DNA from: Molanna angustata
Lineage: Eukaryota > Arthropoda > Insecta > Trichoptera > Molannidae
Length of the DNA stretch: 64,000 bases
Direction of reading: 5' to 3'
NCBI GenBank assembly: GCA_963576475.1
Contig: OY754980.1
Coordinates: 31,311,976 to 31,375,975, forward strand
In this document: positions 11,516 through 22,443 of the stretch, piece after piece
Numbering within the stretch: the first letter of the stretch is position 1
Layout: each line of letters begins with the position of its first letter
The notes under the pieces: model-generated
Databases searched by the model: none
What the model saw: only the letters and a program-made list of their open reading frames with translations
What the model was told of the DNA's origin: nothing
Made by a program: the position numbers and the translations under genes

Positions 11516-12690
11516 TGACCATGAAAAAGAAAAATATTCGGAAGTCTCGCTCAAGTTGTTATACGACAGTTATTCCTATAGTTTTTTGGGCTCATCACGT
11601 TTTCAAACCATAGGTTTCGGGTAGAGTTCCTAGTGATTCTGGAGCCTATCTTCAATATTATTGATACGTTTAATCGCATCGTTTATCGCGGCATTGAAAG
11701 TTTTACGCTACAATGTTTTATTATTATTTGTATATTTGGTCGTATATTTTGAATGCTGTCTCCGGCTGCTGAAAACGATATAGAAAATCGTGAAATGAAA
11801 TCTAGTTGTTGGATGAAATAAAAAATTGTTGTGTATAATATAGCGTAATAAACATGAATATTGATGGAGCGGTTTATAGGTGTTTTGAAAATATTGACGC
11901 GTGATTTTCAAATTATTATAATGGAAATATATGAAATGAAAAAAAAATAATAAAATGATTTATTTCCATTATTTGCATATTAAAGAAACCATATTAAAAA
12001 ATACTTATGTTTAATAAAAAATAATAAACATACTACATAGGTATGAAGGTGCGACAAATTGTTCCTGTTTGAAAATTAAATATGGAAACTGTTCATACAA
12101 ACTTATTGGAAATTAAATTTGGAAATTATTTCTACAAATAAATTCATTTTTTTTTAACTTCGTTATTCAGTTAGTTAGTTCTGAGTTGATTCCTGGTGTT
12201 TCCAATTTGGATTTTGCCATAGGTTCTCACAAAAATTGTTTACATACTTTGCAATGGTATTGTGTCGTATATTACTCATAAGAGCATATTATAAATCCAT
12301 ACAAAAGGGTATTTCTTGTAATTATTATACTCATTTATAAAGGAAGCAAATAGCTTAAAAGTAGATAGTAAAATATTCCCATGAGCCGGTAATAAAACCA
12401 CAAAATATATTATTAGTTCAGTAATGAATTCCATACTACACCGATGAAAAAACTCCACGAAGCTTCATAACACGCATAATAATCCTAAATATATTAAAAT
12501 CTTTATAAACTATAAAAATATGTATAAAAATAATGTATCATATTATTATGTCGAATTACACGTGTAAGCATTACAAGAAATAAGTACATGCCAGCTATAG
12601 TGAAAGTGAATAAAATTTAGGCATACTGAAATAAGTTACCTTGACATAATATTTTATTTATATTATCAAATAAAATATGTCAAATTATTA
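11516..12690. other. unassigned AT-rich stretch
   Basis: No recognisable gene or repeat. Several short frames are unsupported. Confidence 0.45.
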
Positions 12691-12734
12691 CGAATGTAAA
12701 ACACAGTTTAAATCCACAAATTGAGATAAAATTA

Positions 12735-12775
12735 GCCTGAGCGCTTTCGATGGTTACACCATCATCCTCGGAGGC
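12735..12775 (-). ncRNA. hammerhead-ribozyme-like motif 2
   Basis: On the minus strand the order is GCCT (stem I), CCGAGGAT (core), GATGG-TGTAA-CCATC (perfect 5-bp stem II with a 5-nt loop), GAA, AGCGCT (self-complementary stem III), C at the expected cleavage position, then AGGC pairing with GCCT. The core differs from hammerhead CUGANGA at one position. A palindromic stem III would pair between two copies. The same layout recurs at 22291-22333. Hammerheads of this minimal type are known in Penelope-like elements and satellites; activity is unproven. Confidence 0.5.
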
Positions 12776-12896
12776 GACAATCAAAACTAAATGTAATATA
12801 ACAAAATGGCCAGTACATAGTTTGAGGTGGGGTTCTTAGGGCGTTTTGCCACCATAAGTTTCAGCAACAATCATCAACTATAAATTATTATAAATA

Positions 12897-13045
12897 AATC
12901 CAGTGGTCGCGAGTTCGAATTCAGCCTCGACCGATTTCGTTCACCTATATCACAAGCATTTATGCTTATTTTAGGGAACGTAGGAAGATGTATATGTACT
13001 TGTTTAACAAATATATATTCATTTTTTTTTAAATAAAAAAAAACA
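12897..13045 (+). repeat. SINE family A copy, 5'-truncated
   Basis: Begins at AATCCAGTGGTCGCGAGTTC, so the A box is missing. It continues through the GCATTTATGC body to the GTACTTGTTTAACAAATATA tail. The only other plus-strand copy I see is at 30292. Confidence 0.82.
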
Positions 13046-13957
13046 AAAAAAAATTCTGTGATTTTTCATTTTTTTCAACAATTTTCATGCAAATTGTTTC
13101 ATCAAATGGAATGTCAAATAATGTACTTTCGTGAGCAAATTTCGTGAGTAAAACTTTTAAACTTTTTTTAAGTATAAGCTACGAAAAAAATGTAACTTAG
13201 AATTAGAATTCCCTACGTACTTTCGAGATTATATTGTATATTGGTGTTTTATGTCATATTTCGTTGTAATTAGGCAACCTACTGAATTTTAACAGAAAAA
13301 TAAAAATAAACCAAGAATTGATTGAGTATGCAAGATCAAATCTAAAAATGCATGTCCATGACCGATGTTGACCTGGTTTTGCAGTTGCTCATCACTAGTT
13401 ATAATATTATTTAATAACAGTTTTGAATTTAGTATCAGTTTACTTCATAAATTAAAAAAAAAAAACATTCGTCTGTTTCATATTTTACTGTCACTTTTTT
13501 ATAATGATATAACCCGATTCCCCTCTCAATTCTTTATTTTAACATGAAAATGGCGATTTTTCCCCCGCAAAAGTGCTAAACCCGCGAATATAATAATAAT
13601 AATATAATATGTTGTGTGAATACGCATTATGTCGTAATATTTCGACTAAATTTGTTTTGTTAGTGGGATATGAAAAATACTTGCCGCTAAAATGAAAATT
13701 CGACAACATTTTGCATTAAATTCGCTGGTGTTTTATTTTATTTTTCTCCCTTCGCCATTTAAAAGAATGGCACTGCTGTGTGTGTGGCCATGTTGTGTTT
13801 TTGCAATATGATCATTTTTGGATATGAAATTTCTGCAGACATAACGAGAAGGATTAGTAAATAAATGTTAATGCGTTGTATATTAAATTACAAAACAATG
13901 TTAATCTACCTACATACTCTTTTCGGTAACTAAATAACTACACATTTTTTTATTGCA
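13046..13957. other. unassigned stretch
   Basis: No gene or classified repeat seen. Some phrases (CATTTTTTCAACAATTTTCATGCAAA followed by GTCAAATAATGTACTTTCGTGAGC, each abbreviated here) resemble 29140-29220 and may mark an old dispersed repeat. Confidence 0.4.
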
Positions 13958-14395
13958 TAATAGTTTTACTTTAAATTGACATTTGAGTCATTACTTCTGA
14001 CAAGTGCATGACGACGAAACTCGTATGTAATTACAAAGTCTAGTACTACGTAATTATTGAAAAAAACATAGATTCAAGAAATTCGCTGCTGAGTCGCTAA
14101 TAGTTTTACTTTTAATTGCTAATAGTTTTAAGAAAATGACATTTAAGTCATAACTTCGGACACGTTTATGACGACGAAACCGCATGTGATTATAAAGTTT
14201 AGTACTATGTAATTATTACAAACAAACATATATTCAAGAAATTCGCTGCTGAGTCGCTAATAGTTTTACTTTAAATTGCTAATAGTTTTACTTTAAAAGG
14301 CTAATAGTTTTAAGAATATGACATTTGAGTCATAACTTGTGACACGTTTGTGACGACGAAACACGTATGTTATTATAAAGTCTTTTACTACGTAT
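13958..14395. repeat. three-monomer tandem array with growing subrepeats
   Basis: Three monomers start at 13958, 14098 and 14258. Each contains GACATTT-AGTCAT, CATGACGACGAAAC and TATTCAAGAAATTCGCTGC-like blocks. At the head of each lies a 22-bp subrepeat, TAATAGTTTTACTTTAAATT plus GC, present once in monomer 1, twice in monomer 2 and three times in monomer 3. Monomers differ by point changes, so the array is not brand new. Confidence 0.85.
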
Positions 14396-15219
14396 ATGAG
14401 AAACTCACTGTAAATTCAATTTTTCGAACAGGATATCTTACCCTGATCTAGATTTCTCATGATCATTAGAAAAACATTAATTTCTATTAAATTGATTTAT
14501 TAAATTCTTTTCATATAAAAAAATCTTTTATAGTTATCTAATTTTTAAATTGACAAAAGGGAAGATATCCGTGCTCCGTAAAATGAGAAAAATATATAGA
14601 ATATGATTCGGTCCAGAAATTGAATGTTTTTGTCTGTTTCAATTGGCGATCAAGTTAATTGATTGAAGTTGCTTCTCCAGGCGGAATACTTTCGACGACA
14701 ATTTTCGTTAAACGAAACATTTTTCATAATGCAGAAAGAAGACGAAATAAAAAAAAAACGTACAATAGCTTATTGCCGAAAAGGCAAAACCCACCAAAGT
14801 GGAAATAAAGATAAGAAGAGTAGGACGTGGAGAGGACACGGTGAGGATCGGGGATAGGATCTGGGGGGGGAAATACGTAGGATCTCGGAACCAATCAGGA
14901 AACGATTGAGTGATTTTATTATTTCGCCATTTGTCTCGTTCTGATCTTTGATTGTTTTAGCGGGAAAATATCCAACAAACAACCCGGGAGCGGAATTTTC
15001 CTTCTCATTTCGAATATCCCTCGAAACCTTAAATGTCGTCCATAAGTGGAGATACTCTAGGATGTATCAATTTTCCTTATTCCAACATGTGTTGCTTTTC
15101 TTATTTTAAATTTTCAATAAATAAAATACTACCCTGCCTTTAAATTTGTGGTATTTTCTACACAAAAACATTTTTTTTGACAACATGGCAAATTTAAACA
15201 CAACTTTTAAACTGAACTT
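14396..15219. other. unassigned stretch
   Basis: No gene recognised. A 64-codon basic frame at 14663-14857 (Lys/Arg-rich, ending TWRGHGEDRG) has no family I know. Confidence 0.4.
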
Positions 15220-15400
15220 CTTCCTGTCTTTTAAGGCCTGTTATTGGCCTTGTATGGTCCTGCGTCAGCTTCCCTCCTGTGACGTGAATCTCCAGCTGTC
15301 CTTCCATCTCATAGGAGAACGTCCTGGAGGTCTGTTGTCCTGGGAAACATTATCCCTGACCACTATGACGGTTCTTGAATCAGTCATTCTCGACAACCAT
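15220..15400 (-). pseudogene. LINE C-terminal fragment (minus)
   Basis: The minus strand reads RPPGRSPMRWKDSW then GG-x-L-TQDHTRP in shifted frames. This is the GRPPxRWxDDx...AGxxWxxxAxDR tail shared by many arthropod LINE proteins. The plus-strand 92-codon frame across this stretch is a by-product. Confidence 0.5.
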
Positions 15401-15705
15401 CTTGAAAAGATCAAGTGTCTGTGAATAACTTATTGTTATAGTGATTCAATAATTAAACAATGGTATTGGTAAAAATAAAAAAAATGTAAAGATAGTAGTT
15501 ACTCAAAATTCAGAAGAAGAAAAATGACAAAAAGAGAGAAGGGAAGGTTGCGCATTTCGTAGTCAAACTGAACAAAGCAGGAATCAGCTACCGTAAACCT
15601 CGAAGTGTCGTTTAAAAAAATACTTAGGTACATTCTTATAAAAAAAATTAAAAATGTTTCATGTCCTTCGTTTCATATAAAATAATCCAAAAATATTTAC
15701 ATTAA

Positions 15706-16475
15706 CAGTCTTATTCATAATATTTCTTTATACTGTCGTAAAAACATTATATAACTAAAACACAGTATAAGCACTTATATTCTTGACTATTCATAATAAC
15801 ATTTATATAGCAATATAACAATATTGTTTGACAACGTTGCAATTCATTCATGTTTCTCCGGTGATTTGACATTTGTCGTTGATGTCAGTCGATGTGATAC
15901 GTGTCCAGTGATGTGTTTTGAAAACAAAAATACGACGTTTCTTATAGTGTTTGGGCTTTATTTTCATCTTTTATTTCGTGAATATCATTATTTAGATATT
16001 TATATGAAAAAATGTAGCGAAAACTGAAGCAATAATGAAACAGTGGGTTACCTTAAATTAATATAGCCTTAGGTATCAATTGATCTGTCAGTGGTTATGA
16101 CAAATATTTTTTTGTAATTCGTTTACATCATATTAAGACGCGAACAATACATTTGATCGTATTTATAATTATCTATTGTTTTATTAATTTGTGAAATGAA
16201 ATAGAAAACAAATGTTCACGTCCCTTCAAAAATGTCAAAAATAATTGACTTGTAATGTGACCATCGGTAACATTCGGGATTTATCGGAAATGTTCGGTCC
16301 CTATACTCTTCTTATATTGCTGTTAAAACAACCTAGGACCGTGTTTATCTTATATAGGCGTAATGTAGCCGATATATAGCATTATTGCCTTATATATGTT
16401 ATTATGAATAGAGATTTTCAGTACTGTTGTTATACACTATTTTAAACCTAACATAAGTTATTATGAATAAGACTG
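15706..16475. mobile_element. TTAA-flanked MITE (piggyBac-like)
   Basis: A perfect 17-bp terminal inverted repeat, CAGTCTTATTCATAATA at 15706-15722, has its complement at 16459-16475. Each end is bordered by TTAA (15702-15705 and 16476-16479), the duplication made by piggyBac-superfamily transposases. The word TATTCATAATA recurs inside near both ends. There is no transposase; the interior only has short frames. The TIR start is not the CCC typical of classical piggyBac, so family assignment rests on TTAA alone. Confidence 0.72.
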
Positions 16476-16536
16476 TTAATTTATAATCAGATCCATTGAC
16501 TTGTCAAACAATACACAACAATATACATATTGATAA

Positions 16537-16685
16537 CTAGTGGGTCCGGCAGACGTTGTTATACCATAGACCGCTTTCCATGAATAATGTACAAGTACCG
16601 CATTTTATATAGACCTCATTTTATAAAAATAGAAAAATAAATATTCATTATAAAAATGAAAATGTTTTTTTATATTTTGCATAAA
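16537..16685. repeat. left part of a dispersed repeat, split by a LINE
   Basis: Begins around GTGGGTCCGGCAGACGTTGT. The probable continuation is at 17222-17375 (GCGCCACCTATCGGGTCC, then ATCAAAATCGGTTCGGCGG). I recognise the style as a common insect repeat but cannot class it. Confidence 0.35.
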
Positions 16686-16689
16686 AGCA

Positions 16690-17221
16690 CTGCTGAATTC
16701 CAACCGGACTATATATTGATACATGGCACTAGAAACAGACATCAGCTAAGACCGCCACAACCAAGAACAACACATGCGCAGCGTCAATATAGTTTTTTTG
16801 GCACCAAGACTCTATAATAAAATAATGATAGATATTGAACAAAAATTATCGCATGATGGGAAAAATTTCAAAGACCTCGTTACTCGTTGGCTGAAGCAGA
16901 TTGGAAGAGAAGGATCTGCCTCGGTACCTACTCTTAGATTTTTTGAGATAGAGGTTTTAGAGTTTTTCATCCTGGTTGTTCGATGTTCTAAGTGAATGGA
17001 ATATGTGAAGAAAAAAAAGAAAACAAATCATATGATCGCAGAGTAGCCATAGCAATTTTAAACTAGTACTGCCTCAGAACAGACTATGTCTAGCGAGGCA
17101 GTAAAATTTCCAAATGTGTGAAAAAAAATTATTGTAAAACTGTAATTAAGTATAAATTAAATTGTATTTTGTTCCTTTGTAATATTTATACTGTTGGAAA
17201 TATATTATTCATTCATTCATT
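16690..17221 (+). pseudogene. LINE 3' end with ATTC tail
   Basis: The plus strand gives HGTRNRHQLRPPQPRT in one frame. An adjacent frame gives FLAPRLYNKIMIDIEQKL and FKDLVTRWLKQIG, the C-terminal HxTRxxxxLxxP / G-x-K-x-YN-x-LP / FK-x-x-WL pattern of Jockey/CR1-type LINEs. The 3' end terminates in five ATTC/ATTCATT repeats (17207-17230). It appears inserted into the repeat at 16537-17375. Confidence 0.6.
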
Positions 17222-17375
17222 CATTCATTACAGCGCCACCTATCGGGTCCAAAATATTCTTTTTTTTTCAATTTGGAACCAACCATACAGATTTAGAAAA
17301 ATTCATCAAAATCGGTTCGGCGGTTTTGGAAATTAGCAATGTACGAAAATTGTGACACGAGATTTTTAAATATTA
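17222..17375. repeat. right part of the split dispersed repeat
   Basis: Follows the LINE tail and contains AAATCGGTTCGGCGGTTTTG. Taken as the continuation of 16537-16685; no target-site duplication was resolved because of the microsatellite tail. Confidence 0.35.
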
Positions 17376-18044
17376 AGATTATCATCTTCGAAGTTTTATA
17401 TCGAATACATATTATGTAAGTACAAGAATTTCCCCTTTAAAACAACATTCGTAACTATGACTTATTTCATACCATCTTATTTGACTATATCGGGTAGTTA
17501 ACTGACCTTTACGACATTCAACCCCTACCACCCCCCAGAAGATATTTTTTTATTATTCTTTATCAATGGGGATCCATAGTAATACATTGTTTTTTTTCTG
17601 GGTCAAAAGTGATTTACTGATTGAAACCTTTTTTATTACTTTTCGAATCATTTATTCGCTAAATCAACAACGCAATACAAAATTACCGAATTGTGAATAT
17701 CATTACAAACCTATATTCAAAATCAGAAAAAAATATAATTTTTATAGATCGTTAACTATCAACTAAAAGATTTTTTTTTGTTATTTCAAAAAGTAAGTAA
17801 AAAAGTCTGATTTTGTTTAAAGTGCCAAAGCTCATAGGGTGACCATGGTGTAAAAGAAAAAATATACCTATTATGGGATTTTTTTTATCATTTCATGATA
17901 TAAAACGGTTGTAACTTGCACATGCATATATCTTCAAAACCTTCAAATCTACTCATACCTTTACTTACCCCCGGTACCATGCGGCTTTTGGGTCTACATT
18001 ATTAGGTATTTTCTGCAAATATTAATGGGCATCTCCTGGGAAAT
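17376..18044. other. unassigned stretch
   Basis: AT-rich, no recognised gene or repeat. Confidence 0.4.
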
Positions 18045-19085
18045 AATAATAATAAGGACAATTTATAAAGCGCCGTTTAGTGACAACCGTGGTCACCTCA
18101 AAGGCGCTTTCAGTTTGCAAAAAAAATAAGTTAAAATTAGTCCTATAGCTAACACATTGAAAATGGTGAAACATAAAACTTAAAAAAATACCTAGAAATC
18201 ACAAATTAATCTAGTTATATACATATTACATAATCCAGATGAAATTAATTATAAAAAATAGTCGATTCAAAGTAAACTGACATAATATTTAGTACACATA
18301 ATATTATTGAACGGATGAAGGACAATCTGGATACGACTTGCGGAAAAGATGAGTTTTTAATTTCTTTTTGAATTCATTGATATTTTCGGCACATCTTATA
18401 TCCATTGGAAGATTGTTCCATGACTTTGGTCCAGAAACGCCAAAAGATCGATATAGGTATTTTGGCTTATTTGTGAGATTGGTTTCTACTAGTTTTTTAT
18501 TGGATTGGGTCATTGATCTTAGCGTACTTTGTTTATTGTTAGGTGAAAATGGAACACAGAGTTCCGATATATATTCCGGGGCCATGCTATTGAGTGCTTT
18601 AAAGACAAGGAGACATGTTTTAAATTCTATACGTTCTGGGCTCTTCAGCCAATGAAGTTTGTGAAGTGTTGGTGAGATATGCGAGAAACGATCAATCTGG
18701 TAAATATAACGGGCTGCTGCATTGAGGATGAGTTGTATTCTTTGGATTTGGCATTGCGGTGGGTGTGCTAATATGGCGTTACAATAATCTACACGGGAAA
18801 CTATTAAAGAATTTATAAGGACCTTAGCAGTATTTGTCGAGAGACACCTTCGAATAGTTGTCTGAGAAAGTAACAACTTTGTCTGACTATGGAAGAAATG
18901 TGTTTATCCATAGAGAGTGCACTGTCGATATGTATACCAAGAAATTTTACGCAGTTAGAAGGAGTAATTTCGACATTTTGAATTACAATGGGGTCATTAT
19001 TTATGTATTGTTACCTGCGAGGCGAGGCAAGCCAAAGGAACTCAGTTTTTGTTGGGTTCAATCACAATAACTGGCGCCCCTACGT
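18045..19085 (-). mobile_element. L2-like LINE, 3' part
   Basis: Minus-strand copy containing the RT thumb and C-terminus plus 3' UTR. The 3' end reads AAAGCGGCG/GCGCTTTATAAATTG with an AAT-type tail (ATAATAATAAGG on the plus strand), as in L2 elements. Upstream code (minus from about 19085) includes NKTEFLWLASPR and VKFLGIHIDSALSMDKHI. Related 3' ends lie at 24205-24520, 47190-47640 and 61898-61985. Confidence 0.82.
18304..18876 (-). pseudogene. L2-like reverse-transcriptase C-terminus
   Basis: An uninterrupted 190-codon frame with SRVDYCNAILAHPPQ, NAAARYIY, ELHWL-like LHKLHWLKSPERIEFK, LVFKALNSMAPEYI, SFGVSGPKSWNNLPMDIR and FKKKLKTHLF. These are the signature C-terminal blocks of L2/CR1 LINEs in the right order. 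It lacks the YADD palm, which is not recovered upstream, so no active enzyme is encoded. Confidence 0.85.
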
Positions 19086-19089
19086 AGCC

Positions 19090-19855
19090 ATGAAAAATTA
19101 TCGGATCCGGTAATTTAAAAATACTAAAAGAAACAGATTTATAGAAGCTACTGGGGTCTTTTCGATAGTTGGTTATATGTATTTGTAACTCTGAAGTTGA
19201 TTGGCAGATTTATTATTTTTTTTCCTACGATCTTTTATTGAAAATCAAAATATTTTTTTAATTGCACATAAAATAATAACTAAATATAAAATAACTAAAT
19301 TTTTAACTACTTTGTAGGCAGTGATTGAAAACAACAATTGCATGCGACAATCGCTAGGACCGAACCCCTGCTTTAGACCATACAGTCGGAACGATGATTA
19401 TGAATTAAAATATAATGATCAAATAACATTGCGTTTGTGTTTGAAAACAATGATTGTATAATATTCCATCGTTTTGTTGTACAAACACACAGACAATTAA
19501 ATTAATAATAATATTTGTAATGTAAACAACAATAATTTATAAATATCGTTTCAAAATGGTTGGGTGTATTTCCCAATCTAATATAAATCATAGCTTCGAG
19601 GAGTCAAATGTAATTAATTTGTAGCGTTTGTGAATATATTTATCGCGGGAAAACGTAAAGCAGAGTTTAGTTTAATATAAGCTCCCTTTTGTATTGTTTG
19701 CTGAATTCGCGGAAGCATTGAGGGTTGAATACCCCTGAACGCCTGAGTGTAAGATCAAGGGATGTACAAAATACATTTGAAAAAAAATACTATATATGTA
19801 TCTATTGAAACTACTATGGTATAGAATAATCAAAGTTTCCGTAACGCCACCTTAA
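19090..19855. other. unassigned stretch
   Basis: No gene or classified repeat recognised. Confidence 0.4.
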
Positions 19856-20020
19856 AGCCGGTTGCAGACCAAAAGCTAAGCTAAGTTAGTTTAGCTTACC
19901 TAGTAAGTTAGTCATTTTTCATACTACTCACATAGTTTGCGATCTGCACACTTGTTTAAAAAACGACCTCACCTATTCGAGCTAAGCTAAACTAACTTAG
20001 CTTTTGGTCTGCAACTGGCT
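19856..20020. mobile_element. hairpin MITE, about 165 bp
   Basis: Left terminus AGCCGGTTGCAGACCAAAAG and the complement of the right terminus AGCCAGTTGCAGACCAAAAG agree at all but one base. The GCTAAGTTAGTTTAGCTTA block continues the pairing for about 45 bp per arm. There is no clear target-site duplication (CACCTTAA versus CAAGCTTT), so the superfamily is open. Confidence 0.7.
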
Positions 20021-20754
20021 CAAGCTTTTTTCCCATCTTGTACTATTTTACATAGAGTTTTGGTTTATCAATAAAAAAAACCAATTCAATTTAAAACTGT
20101 TTATTTTACATTTATCAATATATTTACAATAATTATAACAAATTAATTTACTTAAATTTCGCACGCGTATTCTATACAGATAGTTCCTAGTTTGACATAG
20201 TGTGAACGCTTTCAAGGTTGAATGAAGAATATTTACGACAACTAACGACATGATCCGATATTCACTGTCGTTGGGCAAGTACATGCCTATGTACTCAGTG
20301 ATATCAAATACCACAGCAATACTTGTTATTTTTATTTTACGTCATTAGATACATTAAATAGGTTTCGGCAAACAACATAAGCTTTTCGCTTGGTTGTTAG
20401 GTGTATGTGCAATCCGTCCCCCTCCACCTACTCTTAAAATTTACGTTTACAAAAAAATATATCGGAATTTTCATTTATCTACACATTTTTACGATACACT
20501 TTTTTTGCGTAATTTATATTTTACATACATACTATAGGGGTTTTTGTACATATGTTGGGAGGAAGGTTTATTATTTAATTATGAATATTATTATATAATA
20601 TCAGAAAGGTTGCAAATTTAAGTTATGTGTTCAAATCATCTCCCAATATACACACCACTATTTTTGATATTGCAAATTAATATAATCAGTCATTTAATTA
20701 AAATAGAAATAATAGAGTGATGAAGGGCTTCATAATAAAAGAGTACTTACACAT
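20021..20754. other. unassigned stretch
   Basis: No gene recognised; AT-rich with only short, unsupported frames. Confidence 0.4.
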
Positions 20755-20757
20755 ACT

Positions 20758-21689
20758 CGGCGGTACTAATAACGAAAAAGTAGCGAGGTTGAACTATGGA
20801 ATAGAGTGACTAAAACCTAACGGCCAAAAATCTTACTAATAACCAAGTTTTAAAACTTCTATTTTATTCCATGGTTTATATCACCATGGTAACGCTAAAC
20901 CATCCGGTCCCCTAGTTTAATGGTGGAATAGCAATAGTGAATTCGTGAGCTGTCAAAAGTCAAATAGACCGCGCGTATTGTATTTTGTCATTTTTAAAGA
21001 AATGCTTTTTTTAATTATGGACAACAATCTGAATGATTATAGAATCGGCGATTTTGAAAGATCGTTTCAAGAAATTGAGCAGGTGGAAAGTTTTTTGATG
21101 ATGCAAAATTTATAAGGTGTGTTCATAGGTGCGTTGTAATCCGTTTGTTGATTACGACGACATTAATTTTAGAAGAAAGTACAGATTTTCAAAGGCAGGA
21201 GTTAGACATCTCGTAGATTTATTTGGAAGAAGGCAAATAAATGAAGATATTTATTTTCCATTGACAATTGTTTTAAAATAAATGTAATAAGTTATGTTGA
21301 AATAAGTTAAATTATTGGGAATTCAACCAAAACGTGACGATACATAAACAGTAAACCGTCAAAACCAACAGTAAACAAACAAACAATCAAACAATGACAA
21401 ACATAGAAATACGATGATTCTCGATAGATGTCATAGATGACGGCTAATAAAGTCATAGAGAATGAACAAAAAATAGCATAAAGTAGAGAAAAAAATCCGA
21501 AATTCCCGTTAAATGGCTGCGTTCACACAACATTCATTCCATATTCCATGGTTTACTTAGTCCTTGTACATTTTTACATTATTAGTAAGAACCCACTAAA
21601 CCACGAATTAGTGCCTAATACGTGGTTTACGTAGTGCGAGGTTTAGTTGGCTAAAACGAGTTTTAACGAAAATGTTATTAGTACCGCTG
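20758..21689 (+). mobile_element. PIF/Harbinger deletion derivative, copy 1
   Basis: Termini are CGGCGGTACTAATAAC and the complement of GTTATTAGTACCGCTG. The 3-bp target-site duplication ACT sits at 20755-20757 and 21690-21692, as expected for PIF/Harbinger. Inside is a remnant of the transposase N-terminus only. A second, highly similar copy lies in opposite orientation at 27121-28033 with its own TAA duplication, so both are independent insertions of one non-autonomous family. Confidence 0.88.
21017..21281 (+). pseudogene. Harbinger transposase N-terminal remnant
   Basis: A start at 21017 gives 32 codons (MDNNLNDYRIGDFERSFQ...) to a stop at 21113. After a frameshift, 21135-21281 reads NPFVDYDDINFRRKYRFSKA then GVRHLVDLFGRRQIN to a stop. 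The DDxxFRRxYRFSKxxVxxLxDLxG pattern is typical of Harbinger/HARBI1-type transposases just before the DDE domain, which is wholly absent. The same stop (TTATAA) is present in the other copy, so the lesion predates both insertions. Confidence 0.75.
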
Positions 21690-21953
21690 ACTATGTTTAT
21701 TTTCAGTTCAAATGATTTACAATTGTTACACTATAAATGTTCCGCGATACTGAGGGCGAGATTTACTTAATATATTTCTTGTACGCGATACACATTGTGC
21801 ATGTACGGCCAGTTGACGAGCGAATCGATCTTCGTGCTGGGGGCTCGGTTCAGGAACTCGGTGTCCTTCGGTCGTCCTCGGGAATCTCCATGAGAAACGA
21901 TATTACCCGACGAAGGACGTCTTCCGTGGAGTGATCATATCACCGCCACAATA
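21690..21953. other. short unassigned stretch
   Basis: Contains a somewhat GC-richer patch at 21800-21930. No recognised gene. Confidence 0.35.
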
Positions 21954-22140
21954 CATATCATCACGCCATATCCCTTACGGCGTAAGCAGAGAGAACCGAG
22001 CGCTTTACTCCTCTATTTTTGCACACATTCCTAGCTTCCTTTACATCCATGCATTGTCTCATACATGTTCGTCAATTATTCAAGCTTCTTATATTTCCTT
22101 CTTTTAAAATATCATTCACGTGGTCATGCCATCCCTTTCT
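21954..22140 (-). pseudogene. RTE LINE 3' end fragment
   Basis: Minus-strand homologue of 1022-1200 (KGWHDHV...NRRACMRQCMDVKEARN-like, then stop and GTATGT-type tail). It is broken by stops. It ends abruptly at CCATCCCTTTCT. Confidence 0.75.
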
Positions 22141-22226
22141 ATATTTTAAGGTATTTTAAAAATCTAAACACCGGTCCAATGTGTTTTTAAGCAATATTTT
22201 TACTTTTTTTACAAAATCAAATATAA

Positions 22227-22443
22227 CAAATAATAAATAAATTTGGAATGGTAAAATAAAACCAAAGTTTTCAGTTCTACTAATTTAATGACACTGACTA
22301 GTTTCGGTCATCCAGTGACCATTTTCAAAGTGTGAAAAAAAAATGTTGCAAACCCCTTAACCAGATATTATATAAACACCAACCACCTCTTGTTTTTGAA
22401 AACTTTGGTTTTATTTTACCATTCCAAATTTATTTATTATTTG
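22227..22443. repeat. 44-bp perfect inverted repeat around a hammerhead-like motif
   Basis: Left arm 22227-22270 and right arm 22400-22443 are exact reverse complements. Each contains TTGGAATGGTAAAATAAAAC or its complement. The 129-bp interior carries the hammerhead-like motif at 22291-22333. Penelope-like elements can carry inverted pseudo-LTRs and hammerheads, so a Penelope-derived solo structure is one reading. No Penelope RT or GIY-YIG code is visible here. Confidence 0.85.
22291..22333 (-). ncRNA. hammerhead-ribozyme-like motif 1
   Basis: On the minus strand: ACACT (stem I), TTGAAAAT (core), GGTCA-CTGGA-TGACC (perfect stem II), GAA, ACTAGT (self-complementary stem III), C, then AGTGT pairing with ACACT. 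Against CUGANGA the core differs at two positions, both C-to-T or G-to-A changes, so this copy is probably decayed. The order and spacing match the motif at 12735-12775. Confidence 0.5.

Noticed and set aside
14090..14340. CRISPR array
   Set aside because: Repeats are long, few and imperfect with no spacers, in a eukaryotic context. No cas genes.
13958..14395. hammerhead ribozymes in the tandem array (GACGACGAAAC words)
   Set aside because: CGAAAC is present, but no stem II or CUGANGA-like core can be drawn before it.
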